NCBI GenBank assembly: GCA_017504605.1
Contig: JAFVQW010000049.1
Coordinates: 1-44,533 of the forward strand
Reading direction: 5' to 3'
Length of the DNA stretch: 44,533 nt
Origin: Clostridia bacterium
GTDB taxonomy: Bacteria; Bacillota; Clostridia; Oscillospirales; CAG-272
Shown: positions 1 through 8,300 of the stretch, in pieces
How positions within the stretch are numbered: the stretch's first letter is position 1
Layout: every line of letters starts with the position of its first letter
Made by a program: the position numbers and the translations under genes
Notes under the pieces: generated by a model
Told to the model about the DNA's origin: nothing
The model's input: the letters and a program-made list of their open reading frames with translations, nothing else
Database searches by the model: none

Positions 1-276
1 ATATACGTAATAGCCGCCCGTGCCGTCCTGAAGATATACGACAGCCTCGTCCTGCCACCAGGACTGCTTAGCCTGAACAAACGCCTCGATAGTAACCTCG
101 GCATCAGCCTCGGCAGCCATAAACTCGGCGTGAGTCATAACACCCTCGCTCTTGGCGTTGGGGTCAACCGTGGGGGGGGGCGGAGGATTGTTGTCGGGAT
201 CTTCCGGAGCCTTACAGCCAACAAAGCCAACCACAAGCATAGCGGCGAGCAAAAGCAAAGCCAAAAATTTTTTCAT
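1..276 (-). CDS. OB-fold-type lipoprotein, N-terminal part (cut by window edge)
   Basis: Partial gene; 92 codons are inside the window and the rest lies to the left. The ATG at 276 follows an AGGAG ribosome site about 9 bases upstream. The product starts with a lysine pair, a hydrophobic stretch and a lipobox ending at Cys21 (GFVGC), so it should be an exported, lipid-anchored protein. A proline-rich linker (about residues 30-36) follows. The segment THAEFMAAEADAEVTIEAFV and then VVYLQDGTGGYYVY resembles the start of DUF5689/YdeI-like OB-fold domains, as in the large lipoprotein at 39040-41160. The run of nine G at 172-180 encodes part of the proline linker and is a plausible slippage site. 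Substrate and role unknown. Confidence 0.75.
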   Translation of the reverse strand, partial: MKKFLALLLLAAMLVVGFVGCKAPEDPDNNPPPPPTVDPNAKSEGVMTHAEFMAAEADAEVTIEAFVQAKQSWWQDEAVVYLQDGTGGYYVY

Positions 277-317
277 TTTGTTTCTCCTTTGGTTTACATC
301 AAAAAATGTTTAATTTA

Positions 318-345
318 ATTATACTCATTTTCTTTAGTATGTCAA
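318..345 (-). promoter_or_regulatory. Sigma-A promoter for the lipoprotein at 1-276
   Basis: On the minus strand, TTGACA (345-340) and TATAAT (323-318) are separated by 16 bases, about 40 bases upstream of the ATG at 276. Confidence 0.7.
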
Positions 346-371
346 GTGAATAACAGAAAAATGAGCGTTTT

Positions 372-1997
372 TCACTTTTTTTCACGAGTGTTTTTGAAAA
401 TCCTTCTCTTCACCGTTAAGAAATAAATCGATATTCCCACCCAGACAAGAGCAAGACCGACAAGAAGCCCTATCGACAGGGCAGGAAGCTCTCCAAGCTG
501 CCGCTCCGAGCCGCTCGCCGAAAACTGATCCAATTTATAAAGAGAGGTAACTTTGTCGTACAGATTACTTATATACTCGCCGTCAATTTCCTCACCGCGC
601 CTTGCCGAGAGCACGACGTCCTCTATCATCTGCCCCGCCGCGTTCCTGAGCGAGGTAGAGCCGTTAAATACAGGGGTCGTAAAGGTGTTCTCGATATTAT
701 CGAGCAAAAGCCTCGTCGCGGCATGCTTCGTGCCGTGGTAAATCCAGGCATCCTCGGCGCTCGACTCCTGCCCCGCGCTCGCGAGGTATTCAAGGTATTC
801 GGAGCTCTCTTGCGCCTCGGTGGTGACGGGGATATAGCCCTCGGTCTTCGAATAAGCTATCTGCACCCCGTCGGTCAGAAGATACTGTGCAAAGAGCCAG
901 GAGGCAAGGACGCGCCCCGGGTCCTCCTTATTGAAAATACAAACCGAGGGGCCCTGAGATATCATTTTCGGATTTTCGGTATCAAACTGCGGAACAGGTG
1001 TAACCACGGTTTCAAAGCCGACAATTTCATCAGCCGAAACGTCGAGGTTAGGAGCGTCACTGCCCATCCAGGTAGCGCCCGCGGTGGAGTCTATCGCGAA
1101 AATACACTGTCCGCGATTGAGATAGTTTCCGGGGTAGCTTACACGCTTAAACGTATTGAACGCTCGGTCAGCGGAAATATCGCCAACCATACAAAGAATC
1201 TGCTCTGTATCCTCGTTAAACACCTTAATCTCTCCGTAGTCGGTAGAGTAATCGGCACCCTTCTGACGGAGCATCTGTATCATCATATTATCGGTAGACT
1301 TATATATAAAGGGTATCATAGTCGTCTGCCCGTTTATATATTTGCCGTTTTCGTCCTTCACCATAGCGGCACGGGAAACCTCGAAGACGAAGTCCCAGGT
1401 AAGAAGCCCGTCCTCGGGAAGCGTATACCCGAGAGCCTCAACGAGATCGCGGTTGATGTAGCAGGCCTCGGTCGAGCGCATAAAGGGGAGCGCGTACTGC
1501 ACGCCGCCTATCTTACCCTCGTCGAGAAATTTTCCGACAATTCCCCCCGCAGACACGCCGTCGAAGCGAAGGTCACTGCCGCCGAGGCCGTACCTCTCAT
1601 CGGCGATAAGCGTATCAAGCGGCACGACTATATTCGGGCCCGTAATATAGGTCGCGATATGGTCGGGGTAGGTGATGCATACGTCGGGCGTTGTCGCCGT
1701 CTGTATATTCGTGATTACGTCGCTGTATATTCTGCCGTAATCGGTGTACATCTTACAGTTAACCTTGATATTCGGGTAGAGCGCCTCGAACTCTTCGATT
1801 GCCGAGAGATAAACGGCTCTCTGATGCTCGTTGGACTCGTTCTTCGCCCAAAAGGTAATCTCGTACTGCGTATCACTGTCAAGTGATTCGGGAACCGAGA
1901 ACGGCTTTAATTTGTCTCTCCCGACGTGACAGGACGAGAGGACGAGCGACTGAAGCAAAATTGCCAAAAGAAGAAAAATTACCTTTAATTTTCTCAT
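372..1997 (-). CDS. ABC sugar transporter, extracellular substrate-binding lipoprotein
   Basis: Family 1 extracellular solute-binding protein that would capture a sugar or oligosaccharide and pass it to the two permeases encoded just upstream. The 541-aa product has a signal peptide with lipobox LVLSSC (Cys23) and the usual binding-protein pattern (YEITFWAKNES early, then a long two-lobe domain). The start overlaps the stop of the preceding permease by four bases (ATGA), and GGAGG sits 9 bases upstream, so translation is probably coupled. Odd point: after the binding domain there is a second membrane segment near residues 508-528 followed by KRRIFKNTREKK. The protein may therefore be anchored at both ends. 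No ATPase is encoded here; such importers often share an MsmX-type ATPase encoded elsewhere (family knowledge). Confidence 0.88.
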   Translation of the reverse strand: MRKLKVIFLLLAILLQSLVLSSCHVGRDKLKPFSVPESLDSDTQYEITFWAKNESNEHQRAVYLSAIEEFEALYPNIKVNCKMYTDYGRIYSDVITNIQTATTPDVCITYPDHIATYITGPNIVVPLDTLIADERYGLGGSDLRFDGVSAGGIVGKFLDEGKIGGVQYALPFMRSTEACYINRDLVEALGYTLPEDGLLTWDFVFEVSRAAMVKDENGKYINGQTTMIPFIYKSTDNMMIQMLRQKGADYSTDYGEIKVFNEDTEQILCMVGDISADRAFNTFKRVSYPGNYLNRGQCIFAIDSTAGATWMGSDAPNLDVSADEIVGFETVVTPVPQFDTENPKMISQGPSVCIFNKEDPGRVLASWLFAQYLLTDGVQIAYSKTEGYIPVTTEAQESSEYLEYLASAGQESSAEDAWIYHGTKHAATRLLLDNIENTFTTPVFNGSTSLRNAAGQMIEDVVLSARRGEEIDGEYISNLYDKVTSLYKLDQFSASGSERQLGELPALSIGLLVGLALVWVGISIYFLTVKRRIFKNTREKK

Positions 1998-2866
1998 CCC
2001 TTCGTGCCTCCTCTCGCCACGCCCTCCATAATCCTGTTACGGAAGACGAGGAAAAGTATGATAAGAGGCAGTGATACGACGACCACCGCCGCCATCATAG
2101 CGGGAATATTCTCACGGCCGAAGCCGCTCTCGCGTATCTGCTGTATACCCACCGAGACGAGATAATACTTCTTCGTATCGGTGACGAGGCTCGGCCAGAT
2201 ATAAGAGTTCCAGCACTCGATAACCTTGAGTATCGCGACGGTGATAATAGTCGGGCGGGAAATGGGAAGAACGACACGCATAAGATATTTGAAGTCGCTC
2301 GTGCCGTCAACCCTCGCCGCATAGTAAAGCTGGTCGGGTATCTGTGCGAAGTTTTCCTTAAGAAGATAAATATAGAATACCGACATAACCGAGGGCAAGA
2401 TAAGACCCGCGAAGCTGTTCCTCATTCCGAGCTCGGTAACGGTGACGTAGTTCGTTATGATAACAAGCTCGTTCGGTATCATCATAAGCGCGAGGAAGAG
2501 GGTGAAAAGTATATCCTTACCCCGAAAATTCATTCTCGCAAAGGCAAACGCCGCGGGAATGGATATAAAAAGCATCAGCGCCGTCGTTATCACGGTAAAT
2601 ATAACCGTGTTCGTAAGATAGCTGCCGAGGGGGACGGCCGAGAATGCCTCGAGGTAGTTCTCAATCGTGGGGGCGAGCGTATAAAGCTTCGGTATCATCT
2701 CGGAGTTATACGCGCCGTAGCTCTTAAGCGAGGTCAAGAGCATCCAATAAAACGGGAAAAGAACGATAAGCGCCCATATACCGAGGAAGGTGTAAAGGCC
2801 TATCTTGATAAGGATAGCCTTCGTCTTCTCCTTATCCTTCAGCCTCACGGCTTCATTTTTTTTCAT
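1994..2866 (-). CDS. Carbohydrate ABC transporter permease, MalG/UgpE type
   Basis: Inner-membrane permease of the sugar importer, 290 aa with about six membrane segments. The cytoplasmic EAA loop that contacts the ATPase is visible as YYAARVDGTSDFKYLMRVVL, about 90 residues from the end. The N-terminus starts with a basic, lysine-rich tail before the first helix (IGLYTFLGIWALIVLFPFYW), typical of the MalG side of such pairs. A GAGGAGGGG ribosome site precedes the ATG. The gene starts 11 bases after the other permease and overlaps the binding-protein start by 4 bases, so the three form one operon. Confidence 0.9.
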   Translation of the reverse strand: MKKNEAVRLKDKEKTKAILIKIGLYTFLGIWALIVLFPFYWMLLTSLKSYGAYNSEMIPKLYTLAPTIENYLEAFSAVPLGSYLTNTVIFTVITTALMLFISIPAAFAFARMNFRGKDILFTLFLALMMIPNELVIITNYVTVTELGMRNSFAGLILPSVMSVFYIYLLKENFAQIPDQLYYAARVDGTSDFKYLMRVVLPISRPTIITVAILKVIECWNSYIWPSLVTDTKKYYLVSVGIQQIRESGFGRENIPAMMAAVVVVSLPLIILFLVFRNRIMEGVARGGTKG

Positions 2867-2877
2867 AGCCCCTCCTC

Positions 2878-3768
2878 TCAGTAATGTACCTTCTTCTTGC
2901 TTACAAGAAGGTTAATGACCGTGACGGTAAGAACTATCACGAAAAGAATTATCGCCGCAGCAGAGGCGTAGGACGGGAATCCGCCGCCGTCGCCGTAGAG
3001 CATATCGTAAATATATCCGACGATTGTATTCATCTCGGCGGCGTTAAGGTTGGTGCCGAAGAGCGCAACGGCATCGCTATACGCCTTAAACGCTCCGATA
3101 AAGCCCGTGATTACAAGATAAAACAGGCTCGGAGAAATCATAGGAAGCGTAATACGGAAGAATATCCTCGTGCGCGAGGTGCCGTCGATATGCGCCGCAT
3201 CGTAGTAATCGTCCTTCACCGAGGCGAGAGCCGAGGTGAGAATTAAAATCTTGAACGGCATTACTATCCATATTGTATAGAGGCTGAGCACGAGCATCTT
3301 CGCGGCATATGGACCGTCGATAAAGTCAATCGGTGCGATGCCGAAGATACCGAGGAGCGTATTCACGAAGCCGTCGCTGTACGGTGTCTGCTTGAAAAGA
3401 AGCATAAAGACAAGTCCGACGGCAAGGGTGTTCGTTACGTAGGGGAGAAAGTACACCGTCTGAAAGAGCTTTCGCAGCGGCTTAATCGAGGCGAGAGCCG
3501 TCGAAATGAGAAGCGCTATGACCGTCGAGAGCGGCACGGTGATAATTACGAGTATAAAGGTGTTCTTCAGTGCCTGAAGAAAATAGGGGTCGCGCAGCAC
3601 GTAGCCGTAATTATAGAGGCCTATGCCAAAGTGCGTGCCCGAGGCAAAGTTGTAGCCCTCCTCAAGTGAATAAATAAAAACGTCGATAAGGGGGTACACC
3701 AAAAATACACCGAGAAAGAGCATAGCGGGCAAAAGATACAGCCACGCCCGAAGATTTCTGTTTTCCAT
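2878..3768 (-). CDS. Carbohydrate ABC transporter permease, MalF/UgpA type
   Basis: First gene of the importer operon; 296 aa with six predicted membrane segments. It has the N-terminal LRAWLYLLPAMLFLGVFLVYP typical of UgpA/MalF-like sugar permeases and an EAA loop (YYDAAHIDGTSRTRIFFRIT). It should form the membrane channel with the permease at 1994-2866. The ATG follows GGGGGAAATA. A consensus promoter lies about 75 bases upstream. The leader also holds a small CGAGCC/GGCTCG hairpin at about 3798-3812. The transported sugar cannot be told from sequence. Confidence 0.9.
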   Translation of the reverse strand: MENRNLRAWLYLLPAMLFLGVFLVYPLIDVFIYSLEEGYNFASGTHFGIGLYNYGYVLRDPYFLQALKNTFILVIITVPLSTVIALLISTALASIKPLRKLFQTVYFLPYVTNTLAVGLVFMLLFKQTPYSDGFVNTLLGIFGIAPIDFIDGPYAAKMLVLSLYTIWIVMPFKILILTSALASVKDDYYDAAHIDGTSRTRIFFRITLPMISPSLFYLVITGFIGAFKAYSDAVALFGTNLNAAEMNTIVGYIYDMLYGDGGGFPSYASAAAIILFVIVLTVTVINLLVSKKKVHY

Positions 3769-3843
3769 TATTTCCCCCTTTATATATGCTTTCTGTAGCG
3801 AGCCTTCGGCTCGTCCTTATTTTGCGTGCGCATTATTGAGACT

Positions 3844-3872
3844 ATTATATTACACGGGCGGTGAAATGTCAA
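3844..3872 (-). promoter_or_regulatory. Sigma-A promoter of the sugar ABC importer operon
   Basis: Minus-strand TTGACA (3872-3867) and TATAAT (3849-3844) with a 17-base spacer; start of transcription expected near 3837. The 308-base gap 3769-4076 otherwise holds only the leader hairpin near 3798-3812 and the plus-strand promoter at 3985-4013. Confidence 0.8.
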
Positions 3873-3984
3873 GGTTTTCTTTTTTTAGTCCTGACGTAAC
3901 GGCTCGGCGATGCGGTTTCGCGCTCGGGGCGCGTAAAACGGCTAAAAAAATTTATATCAGAGGCAAAATATTTTTTGTTTTTTC

Positions 3985-4013
3985 TTTACAAACCGTACTT
4001 TTTGTGATATACT
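3985..4013 (+). promoter_or_regulatory. Sigma-A promoter of the F420-ligase-like gene
   Basis: TTTACA (3985-3990) and TATACT (4008-4013) with a 17-base spacer and a TG one base before the -10 box (extended -10). Confidence 0.8.
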
Positions 4014-4037
4014 AAAGTGTATTTAATTTTTCCGCCT

Positions 4038-4055
4038 TGCCGATAAGTATCGGCA
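4038..4055 (+). promoter_or_regulatory. Palindromic hairpin in the leader of the F420-ligase-like gene
   Basis: TGCCGATAAGTATCGGCA is an 18-base near-perfect palindrome lying between the promoter and the AAGGAG ribosome site (4061-4066). It could be an operator or an mRNA hairpin that affects access to the ribosome site. Seen directly; role inferred. Confidence 0.5.
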
Positions 4056-4076
4056 GACAAAAGGAGTGTTTTAATT

Positions 4077-5270
4077 ATGAGTCGTATGATCGGTACAGTT
4101 TCAAGGGGTGTCCGTGCTCCCATCATTCGCCGCGGCGATAACATCGTCGATATCGTCACCGATTCGGTGCTTACTGCGGCGCGCGAGGAGGGATATGAAA
4201 TCCGTGACCGTGACATCGTTGCAATGACCGAGGCCGTGGTCGCACGCGCACAGGGCAACTACGCATCGGTTGATAATATAGCTAAGGACGTTAGAGCTAA
4301 GCTCGGCGGCGGCACCGTCGGCGTTATACACCCGATTTTGAGCCGTAACCGCTTCGCAATATGCCTTCGCGGAATTGCCGCGGGCGTTAAAAAAATAGTT
4401 CTTATGCTCTCCTATCCCTCCGACGAGGTAGGAAATCATCTCGTGAGCCTCGATATGCTCGACGAGAAGGGTGTTAACCCCTTCCGCGACGTTCTCGATA
4501 TAAATAAATACCGCGAGCTCTTCGGCTACGGTAAGCACCGCTTCACCGGCATCGATTACGTTGAGTATTACGAAAGCATCATTCGCGAGGCGGGTGCCGA
4601 GGCGGAAATCATATTCGCCAACGACCCGAGAGCCATTCTCGACTACACGAAGAACGTGCTCACCTGCGATATTCATACCAGAGCCAGAACTAAGAGGCTT
4701 CTTCTTGCGGCGGGTGCCGAGCGTGTCTTCGGCCTTGACGAGATTATGACCTCCTCCGTCGACGGCAGCGGCTACAATGAGGCCTACGGCCTTCTCGGCT
4801 CGAACAAGGCTACCGAGGACGAGGTTAAGCTCTTCCCCCGCGACTGCCAGCCCGTTGTTGACGCCATTCAGGCAAAGATTTTCGAGGCTACCGGCAAGAG
4901 GGTCGAGGTTATGGTCTACGGCGACGGCGCGTTCAAGGACCCCGTAGGTAAGATTTGGGAGCTCGCCGACCCCGTTGTTTCCCCCGCTTATACCAAGGGG
5001 CTTGAGGGAACGCCGAACGAGCTTAAGCTCAAGTACCTTGCCGACAACGACTTCGCCGACCTCTCGGGCGATGCTCTTAAAGAGGCAATCAAGGAAAAAA
5101 TCCAGGAGAAGGACGGCAGCCTCGTAGGTCAGATGGCATCCGAGGGCACGACGCCCCGCCGCCTCACCGACCTTATCGGCTCGCTCTGCGACCTCACGAC
5201 GGGCTCGGGCGATAAGGGTACTCCGATAGTTCACATTCAGGGCTATTTTGATAACTACACGGCAGAATAA
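4077..5270 (+). CDS. Coenzyme F420-0:gamma-glutamyl ligase (CofE)-like protein
   Basis: The 397-aa product resembles the F420 ligase fold (PF01996). Indicators are GDNIVDIVTDSVLTAAREEG near the start, the RDIVAMTEAVVARAQG motif, and later KDPVGKIWELADPVVSP. In methanogens and actinobacteria CofE adds glutamates to F420-0, but clostridia generally lack the rest of the F420 pathway and nothing else in the window makes F420. The true substrate is therefore probably another acid to be amidated or glutamylated (inference). It is longer than the roughly 250 aa of archaeal CofE. The ATG follows AAGGAG at a good distance. It stands alone, with its own promoter and a strong terminator shared with convergent gdhA. 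Confidence 0.75.
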   Translation: MSRMIGTVSRGVRAPIIRRGDNIVDIVTDSVLTAAREEGYEIRDRDIVAMTEAVVARAQGNYASVDNIAKDVRAKLGGGTVGVIHPILSRNRFAICLRGIAAGVKKIVLMLSYPSDEVGNHLVSLDMLDEKGVNPFRDVLDINKYRELFGYGKHRFTGIDYVEYYESIIREAGAEAEIIFANDPRAILDYTKNVLTCDIHTRARTKRLLLAAGAERVFGLDEIMTSSVDGSGYNEAYGLLGSNKATEDEVKLFPRDCQPVVDAIQAKIFEATGKRVEVMVYGDGAFKDPVGKIWELADPVVSPAYTKGLEGTPNELKLKYLADNDFADLSGDALKEAIKEKIQEKDGSLVGQMASEGTTPRRLTDLIGSLCDLTTGSGDKGTPIVHIQGYFDNYTAE

Positions 5271-5306
5271 TACCTCTGTATTTTTCACCGCAATTCTACA
5301 AATAAT

Positions 5307-5339
5307 AAAGACTGCATACCGCGCGGTATGCAGTCTTTT
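5307..5339. terminator. Bidirectional terminator between the F420-ligase-like gene and gdhA
   Basis: A perfect 32-base palindrome (AAAGACTGCATACCGC and its complement) with T-rich flanks on both strands, between two convergent genes. Confidence 0.9.
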
Positions 5340-5349
5340 GTTTTATCTT

Positions 5350-6699
5350 TTATACAACGCCCTGTGCCTTCATTGCATCGGCAACCTTGATGAAGCCCGC
5401 AATGTTCGCACCCGCGACGAGGTCGTCGCCGAGTCCGTACTTGTTCGCTGCGGCAACCGAGTTGTTGAAGATATTCTTCATTATCATATGAAGCTTCTCG
5501 TCAACCTCCTCAGCGCTCCAGGAATAACGCATCGAGTTCTGCGACATCTCAAGGCCCGAGGTGGCAACGCCGCCCGCGTTAACTGCCTTCGAGGGAGCAA
5601 CTATAACGCCGTTTGCCTTAAGATATGCAACCGCCTCGTTGGTGGTGGGCATATTGGCAACCTCGACGTAGTACTTTACTCCGTTCTTAACGATAAGCTC
5701 CGCCTCCTTCATGCCAACCTCGTTCTGAGTTGCGCAGGGCATGAGAATATCGGCCTTAACGCCCCAGGGCTTCTCGCCCGGGAAGAACTGTACACCGAAC
5801 TTATCGGCGTAGTCCTGTACTCTGTTGCGGCAGGATGCACGCATCTCGAGCATATAATTTACCTTCTCCTCGGTAGCAACTCCGTCGGGGTCGTAGATAT
5901 AGCCGTCGGGGCCGGATATGGTAACTACCTTACCGCCGAGGTCGTTAACCTTCTTAACGGTGCCCCAGGCAACGTTGCCGAAGCCTGAGATAGCGAAGGT
6001 CTTACCCTTGATATCGTCGCCGAAGTAGTTAAGCATCTCGCAGGTGTAATAAACCGCTCCGTAGCCCGTCGCCTCGGGACGAATGAGAGAGCCACCGTAG
6101 GAAATACCCTTACCCGTAAGAACGCCGGTAAACTCATTCTGTATTCTCTTATACTGGCCGAAGAGGTAGCCTACCTCGCGTGCGCCAACGCCGATGTCTC
6201 CCGCGGGAACGTCGGTGTCGGGGCCGATATACTTGCAAAGCTCGGTCATAAAGCTCTGGCAGAACGCCATAACCTCGCGGTCGGACTTGCCCTGCGGGTC
6301 GAAGTCGGAGCCGCCCTTACCGCCGCCCATAGGGAGCGAGGTAAGAGAATTCTTAAAGGTCTGCTCGAAGCCGAGGAACTTAATAATGCTCTCGTTGACA
6401 GAGGGGTGGAAGCGAAGACCTCCCTTGTAAGGACCGATAGCGCTGTTGAACTGAATTCTGAAGCCGCGGTTAACCTGAACCTTACCGTTGTCGTCAACCC
6501 ACGGAACTCGGAACTTGATAATTCTCTCAGGCTCGACCATTCTCTCAATTACACCGCTCTCGATGTACTCGGGGCTCTGCTCGAGCACGGGCTCGATAGA
6601 GGTAAGAACCTCCTCGACGGTCTGGTGGAACTCGGTTTCGCCGGGATTACGCTTTACAACTCTTTCGTAAAGCTCGGACAAATACTGGGACTTGAACAT
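5350..6699 (-). CDS. gdhA: Glutamate dehydrogenase (hexameric type)
   Basis: Converts 2-oxoglutarate and ammonia to glutamate in the cytoplasm, using a nicotinamide cofactor (NADP is usual for this family; not proven here). About 449 aa, matching the 445-450 aa of hexameric GdhA. The substrate lysine block PYKGGLRFHP, the catalytic region LTSLPMGGGKGGSDFDP and the Rossmann motif SGFGNVAWG are all visible. I place the start at the ATG at 6699, because the AGGTG ribosome site lies 7 bases before it. An in-frame GTG at 6708 would add three residues but almost touches that site. Single gene with its own promoter; it ends at a bidirectional terminator. Confidence 0.95.
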   Translation of the reverse strand: MFKSQYLSELYERVVKRNPGETEFHQTVEEVLTSIEPVLEQSPEYIESGVIERMVEPERIIKFRVPWVDDNGKVQVNRGFRIQFNSAIGPYKGGLRFHPSVNESIIKFLGFEQTFKNSLTSLPMGGGKGGSDFDPQGKSDREVMAFCQSFMTELCKYIGPDTDVPAGDIGVGAREVGYLFGQYKRIQNEFTGVLTGKGISYGGSLIRPEATGYGAVYYTCEMLNYFGDDIKGKTFAISGFGNVAWGTVKKVNDLGGKVVTISGPDGYIYDPDGVATEEKVNYMLEMRASCRNRVQDYADKFGVQFFPGEKPWGVKADILMPCATQNEVGMKEAELIVKNGVKYYVEVANMPTTNEAVAYLKANGVIVAPSKAVNAGGVATSGLEMSQNSMRYSWSAEEVDEKLHMIMKNIFNNSVAAANKYGLGDDLVAGANIAGFIKVADAMKAQGVV

Positions 6700-6732
6700 T
6701 TCATTCACCTCACTGAAAAAATATATTTATAT

Positions 6733-6760
6733 TTTATACTACCGAGGACCAAAAAATCAA
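6733..6760 (-). promoter_or_regulatory. Sigma-A promoter of gdhA
   Basis: Minus-strand TTGATT (6760-6755) and TATAAA (6738-6733), 16-base spacer, followed by an AT-rich leader. Confidence 0.6.
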
Positions 6761-6874
6761 GAGGAATACGAAAAAATATATAAACTGAAGTAAAACTTGT
6801 TAAATTTATTCACTTTCACACCCAAAAAAACGAGGATTTTCGTGAATTATAACGCATAATTTACGCCAAAAGAT

Positions 6875-8296
6875 ATGAACACGGTTAAAAAAATAACTAT
6901 TCCGCGCCCCGAGGCCTTCCGTCTGCCCGCTAAGGCCGGAGCGTGGTATATAGTGTCGGGGGTCCTGTCACGCGGCATCGGCGTTTTCGGCACGCCGATT
7001 TTTACAAGACTTCTGACACCCGACGAATACGGTCTTTTTCCCTTATATAATACCTGGCTCTCGCTCTTCGGCGTTTTTGCCACCCTCGAGCTCGCGGGGG
7101 GCGTAATACACCGCGGTATGCAGAAATACGTCGGACGTGAGAGCGATTTTATGAAGTCGGCGCTCGCGCTGATTTTCATTGTTTTCTCTTCATTTTGTAC
7201 ACTATACTTTACCTTTTCAGAAAGAATCAACACCCTGACGGGGCTCGGAACGAGGGTGACCGTGCTGCTTCTGTGGCAGGTATTTCTCGGCACGCTCGGC
7301 ACACTCTACACATCGAGGTGCAGATACCTCTATAAATACCGCACGGTTGCCGCCTTTAATATTCTCTCCTCGCTCGCCGCGCCGATAATCTCGGTTGCCG
7401 TGATAGCACTCACGCCTATTCGTGCCGAGGCACGAATAGTAGGCTCTGTGGCAACGGCGGCGCTCGGCGCGGCGGCCGCGCTCCTTCTCATGTCTCGCGA
7501 GGGCGGTCGGGTGCGAGGGGATATGTGCCGCTTTCTTTTGCGCTTTAATCTCCCCCTCTTGCCCCACTATCTCGCCTCCTCACTGATTTTGCGTATCGGC
7601 GAGATTTCAGTCGGCAGGGCTTACGGTCGGGCGGCACTCGGAAAATACTCGGTGGCGATGTCGGTAGGCCTCTCGCTCACGATGATAACTAACGGAATTT
7701 CCTCGGCTCTCGGACCGTGGTTGCTCCGCAAAATAAAGGCGGGGCGCTTTTCCGAGATTTCCTCGCTTTTGCTCATTATAACACGTGCGCTCGCGCTGTG
7801 TGCCGCTCTCGCGATGTGCGTAGCGCCCGAGGCGCTCGCGCTCATTACCACGGCCGAATATCGCGACACGCTCCCCGCCATTTATCCGCTTCTCTTGACG
7901 ACTATACCTATTTTCCTCTCGGGTGCCTTCACGAGCGGGGCTATGTACTACGAAAAAAACGCCGCCTCATCGCTCTATGGCGTGATGGCGGCGCTCATCG
8001 CAACTGCTCTGTCGCTTATACTGTTACCCTATTTTCACTACACGGCGGCGGGCATATTCGCCCTCGTCGCCTACCTCGCGCTTGCGGCACTCGGTGCCGT
8101 CGGGTTCCGTCGGCTCTCGGGCGTGTACCCTATCAGCCCCCCGCGGGCTCTGTCGGTGATTTCGCTCTCGTTACTCCTCGCGGCGCTCCTGTATGCGCTG
8201 AGGGGTATAGTAATATCCCGACTGCTCTTTGGCTTGGCCTTCCTCTTGCTTCTCGCTGGGACAGCGAAAAAAATATATGCAAGAATACGCGAATAA
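6875..8296 (+). CDS. Wzx-like polysaccharide flippase (MATE/MVF superfamily)
   Basis: Integral membrane protein of 473 aa with about 12-14 hydrophobic segments. The N-terminal pattern GVLSRGIGVFGTPIFTRLLTPDEYGLFPLYNTW is typical of oligosaccharide/lipopolysaccharide flippases, which move lipid-linked sugars across the membrane. It stands alone, with no glycosyltransferase neighbours, so its cargo is open. The ribosome site is poor (AAAAGAT) and I found no clear promoter. It converges with typA, whose stop lies only 4 bases from this gene's stop, with no terminator hairpin between them. Confidence 0.82.
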   Translation: MNTVKKITIPRPEAFRLPAKAGAWYIVSGVLSRGIGVFGTPIFTRLLTPDEYGLFPLYNTWLSLFGVFATLELAGGVIHRGMQKYVGRESDFMKSALALIFIVFSSFCTLYFTFSERINTLTGLGTRVTVLLLWQVFLGTLGTLYTSRCRYLYKYRTVAAFNILSSLAAPIISVAVIALTPIRAEARIVGSVATAALGAAAALLLMSREGGRVRGDMCRFLLRFNLPLLPHYLASSLILRIGEISVGRAYGRAALGKYSVAMSVGLSLTMITNGISSALGPWLLRKIKAGRFSEISSLLLIITRALALCAALAMCVAPEALALITTAEYRDTLPAIYPLLLTTIPIFLSGAFTSGAMYYEKNAASSLYGVMAALIATALSLILLPYFHYTAAGIFALVAYLALAALGAVGFRRLSGVYPISPPRALSVISLSLLLAALLYALRGIVISRLLFGLAFLLLLAGTAKKIYARIRE

Positions 8297-8300
8297 CGGC

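Noticed and set aside
357-385. GAAAAA/TTTTTC hairpin at the end of the ABC binding-protein gene
   Set aside because: The stem is only A-T rich and unstable; not convincing as a terminator.
4101-5288. Long minus-strand open frame (395 codons) opposite the F420-ligase-like gene
   Set aside because: Shadow of a GC-rich gene on the other strand; no ribosome site or recognisable motifs, while the plus strand encodes a known fold.
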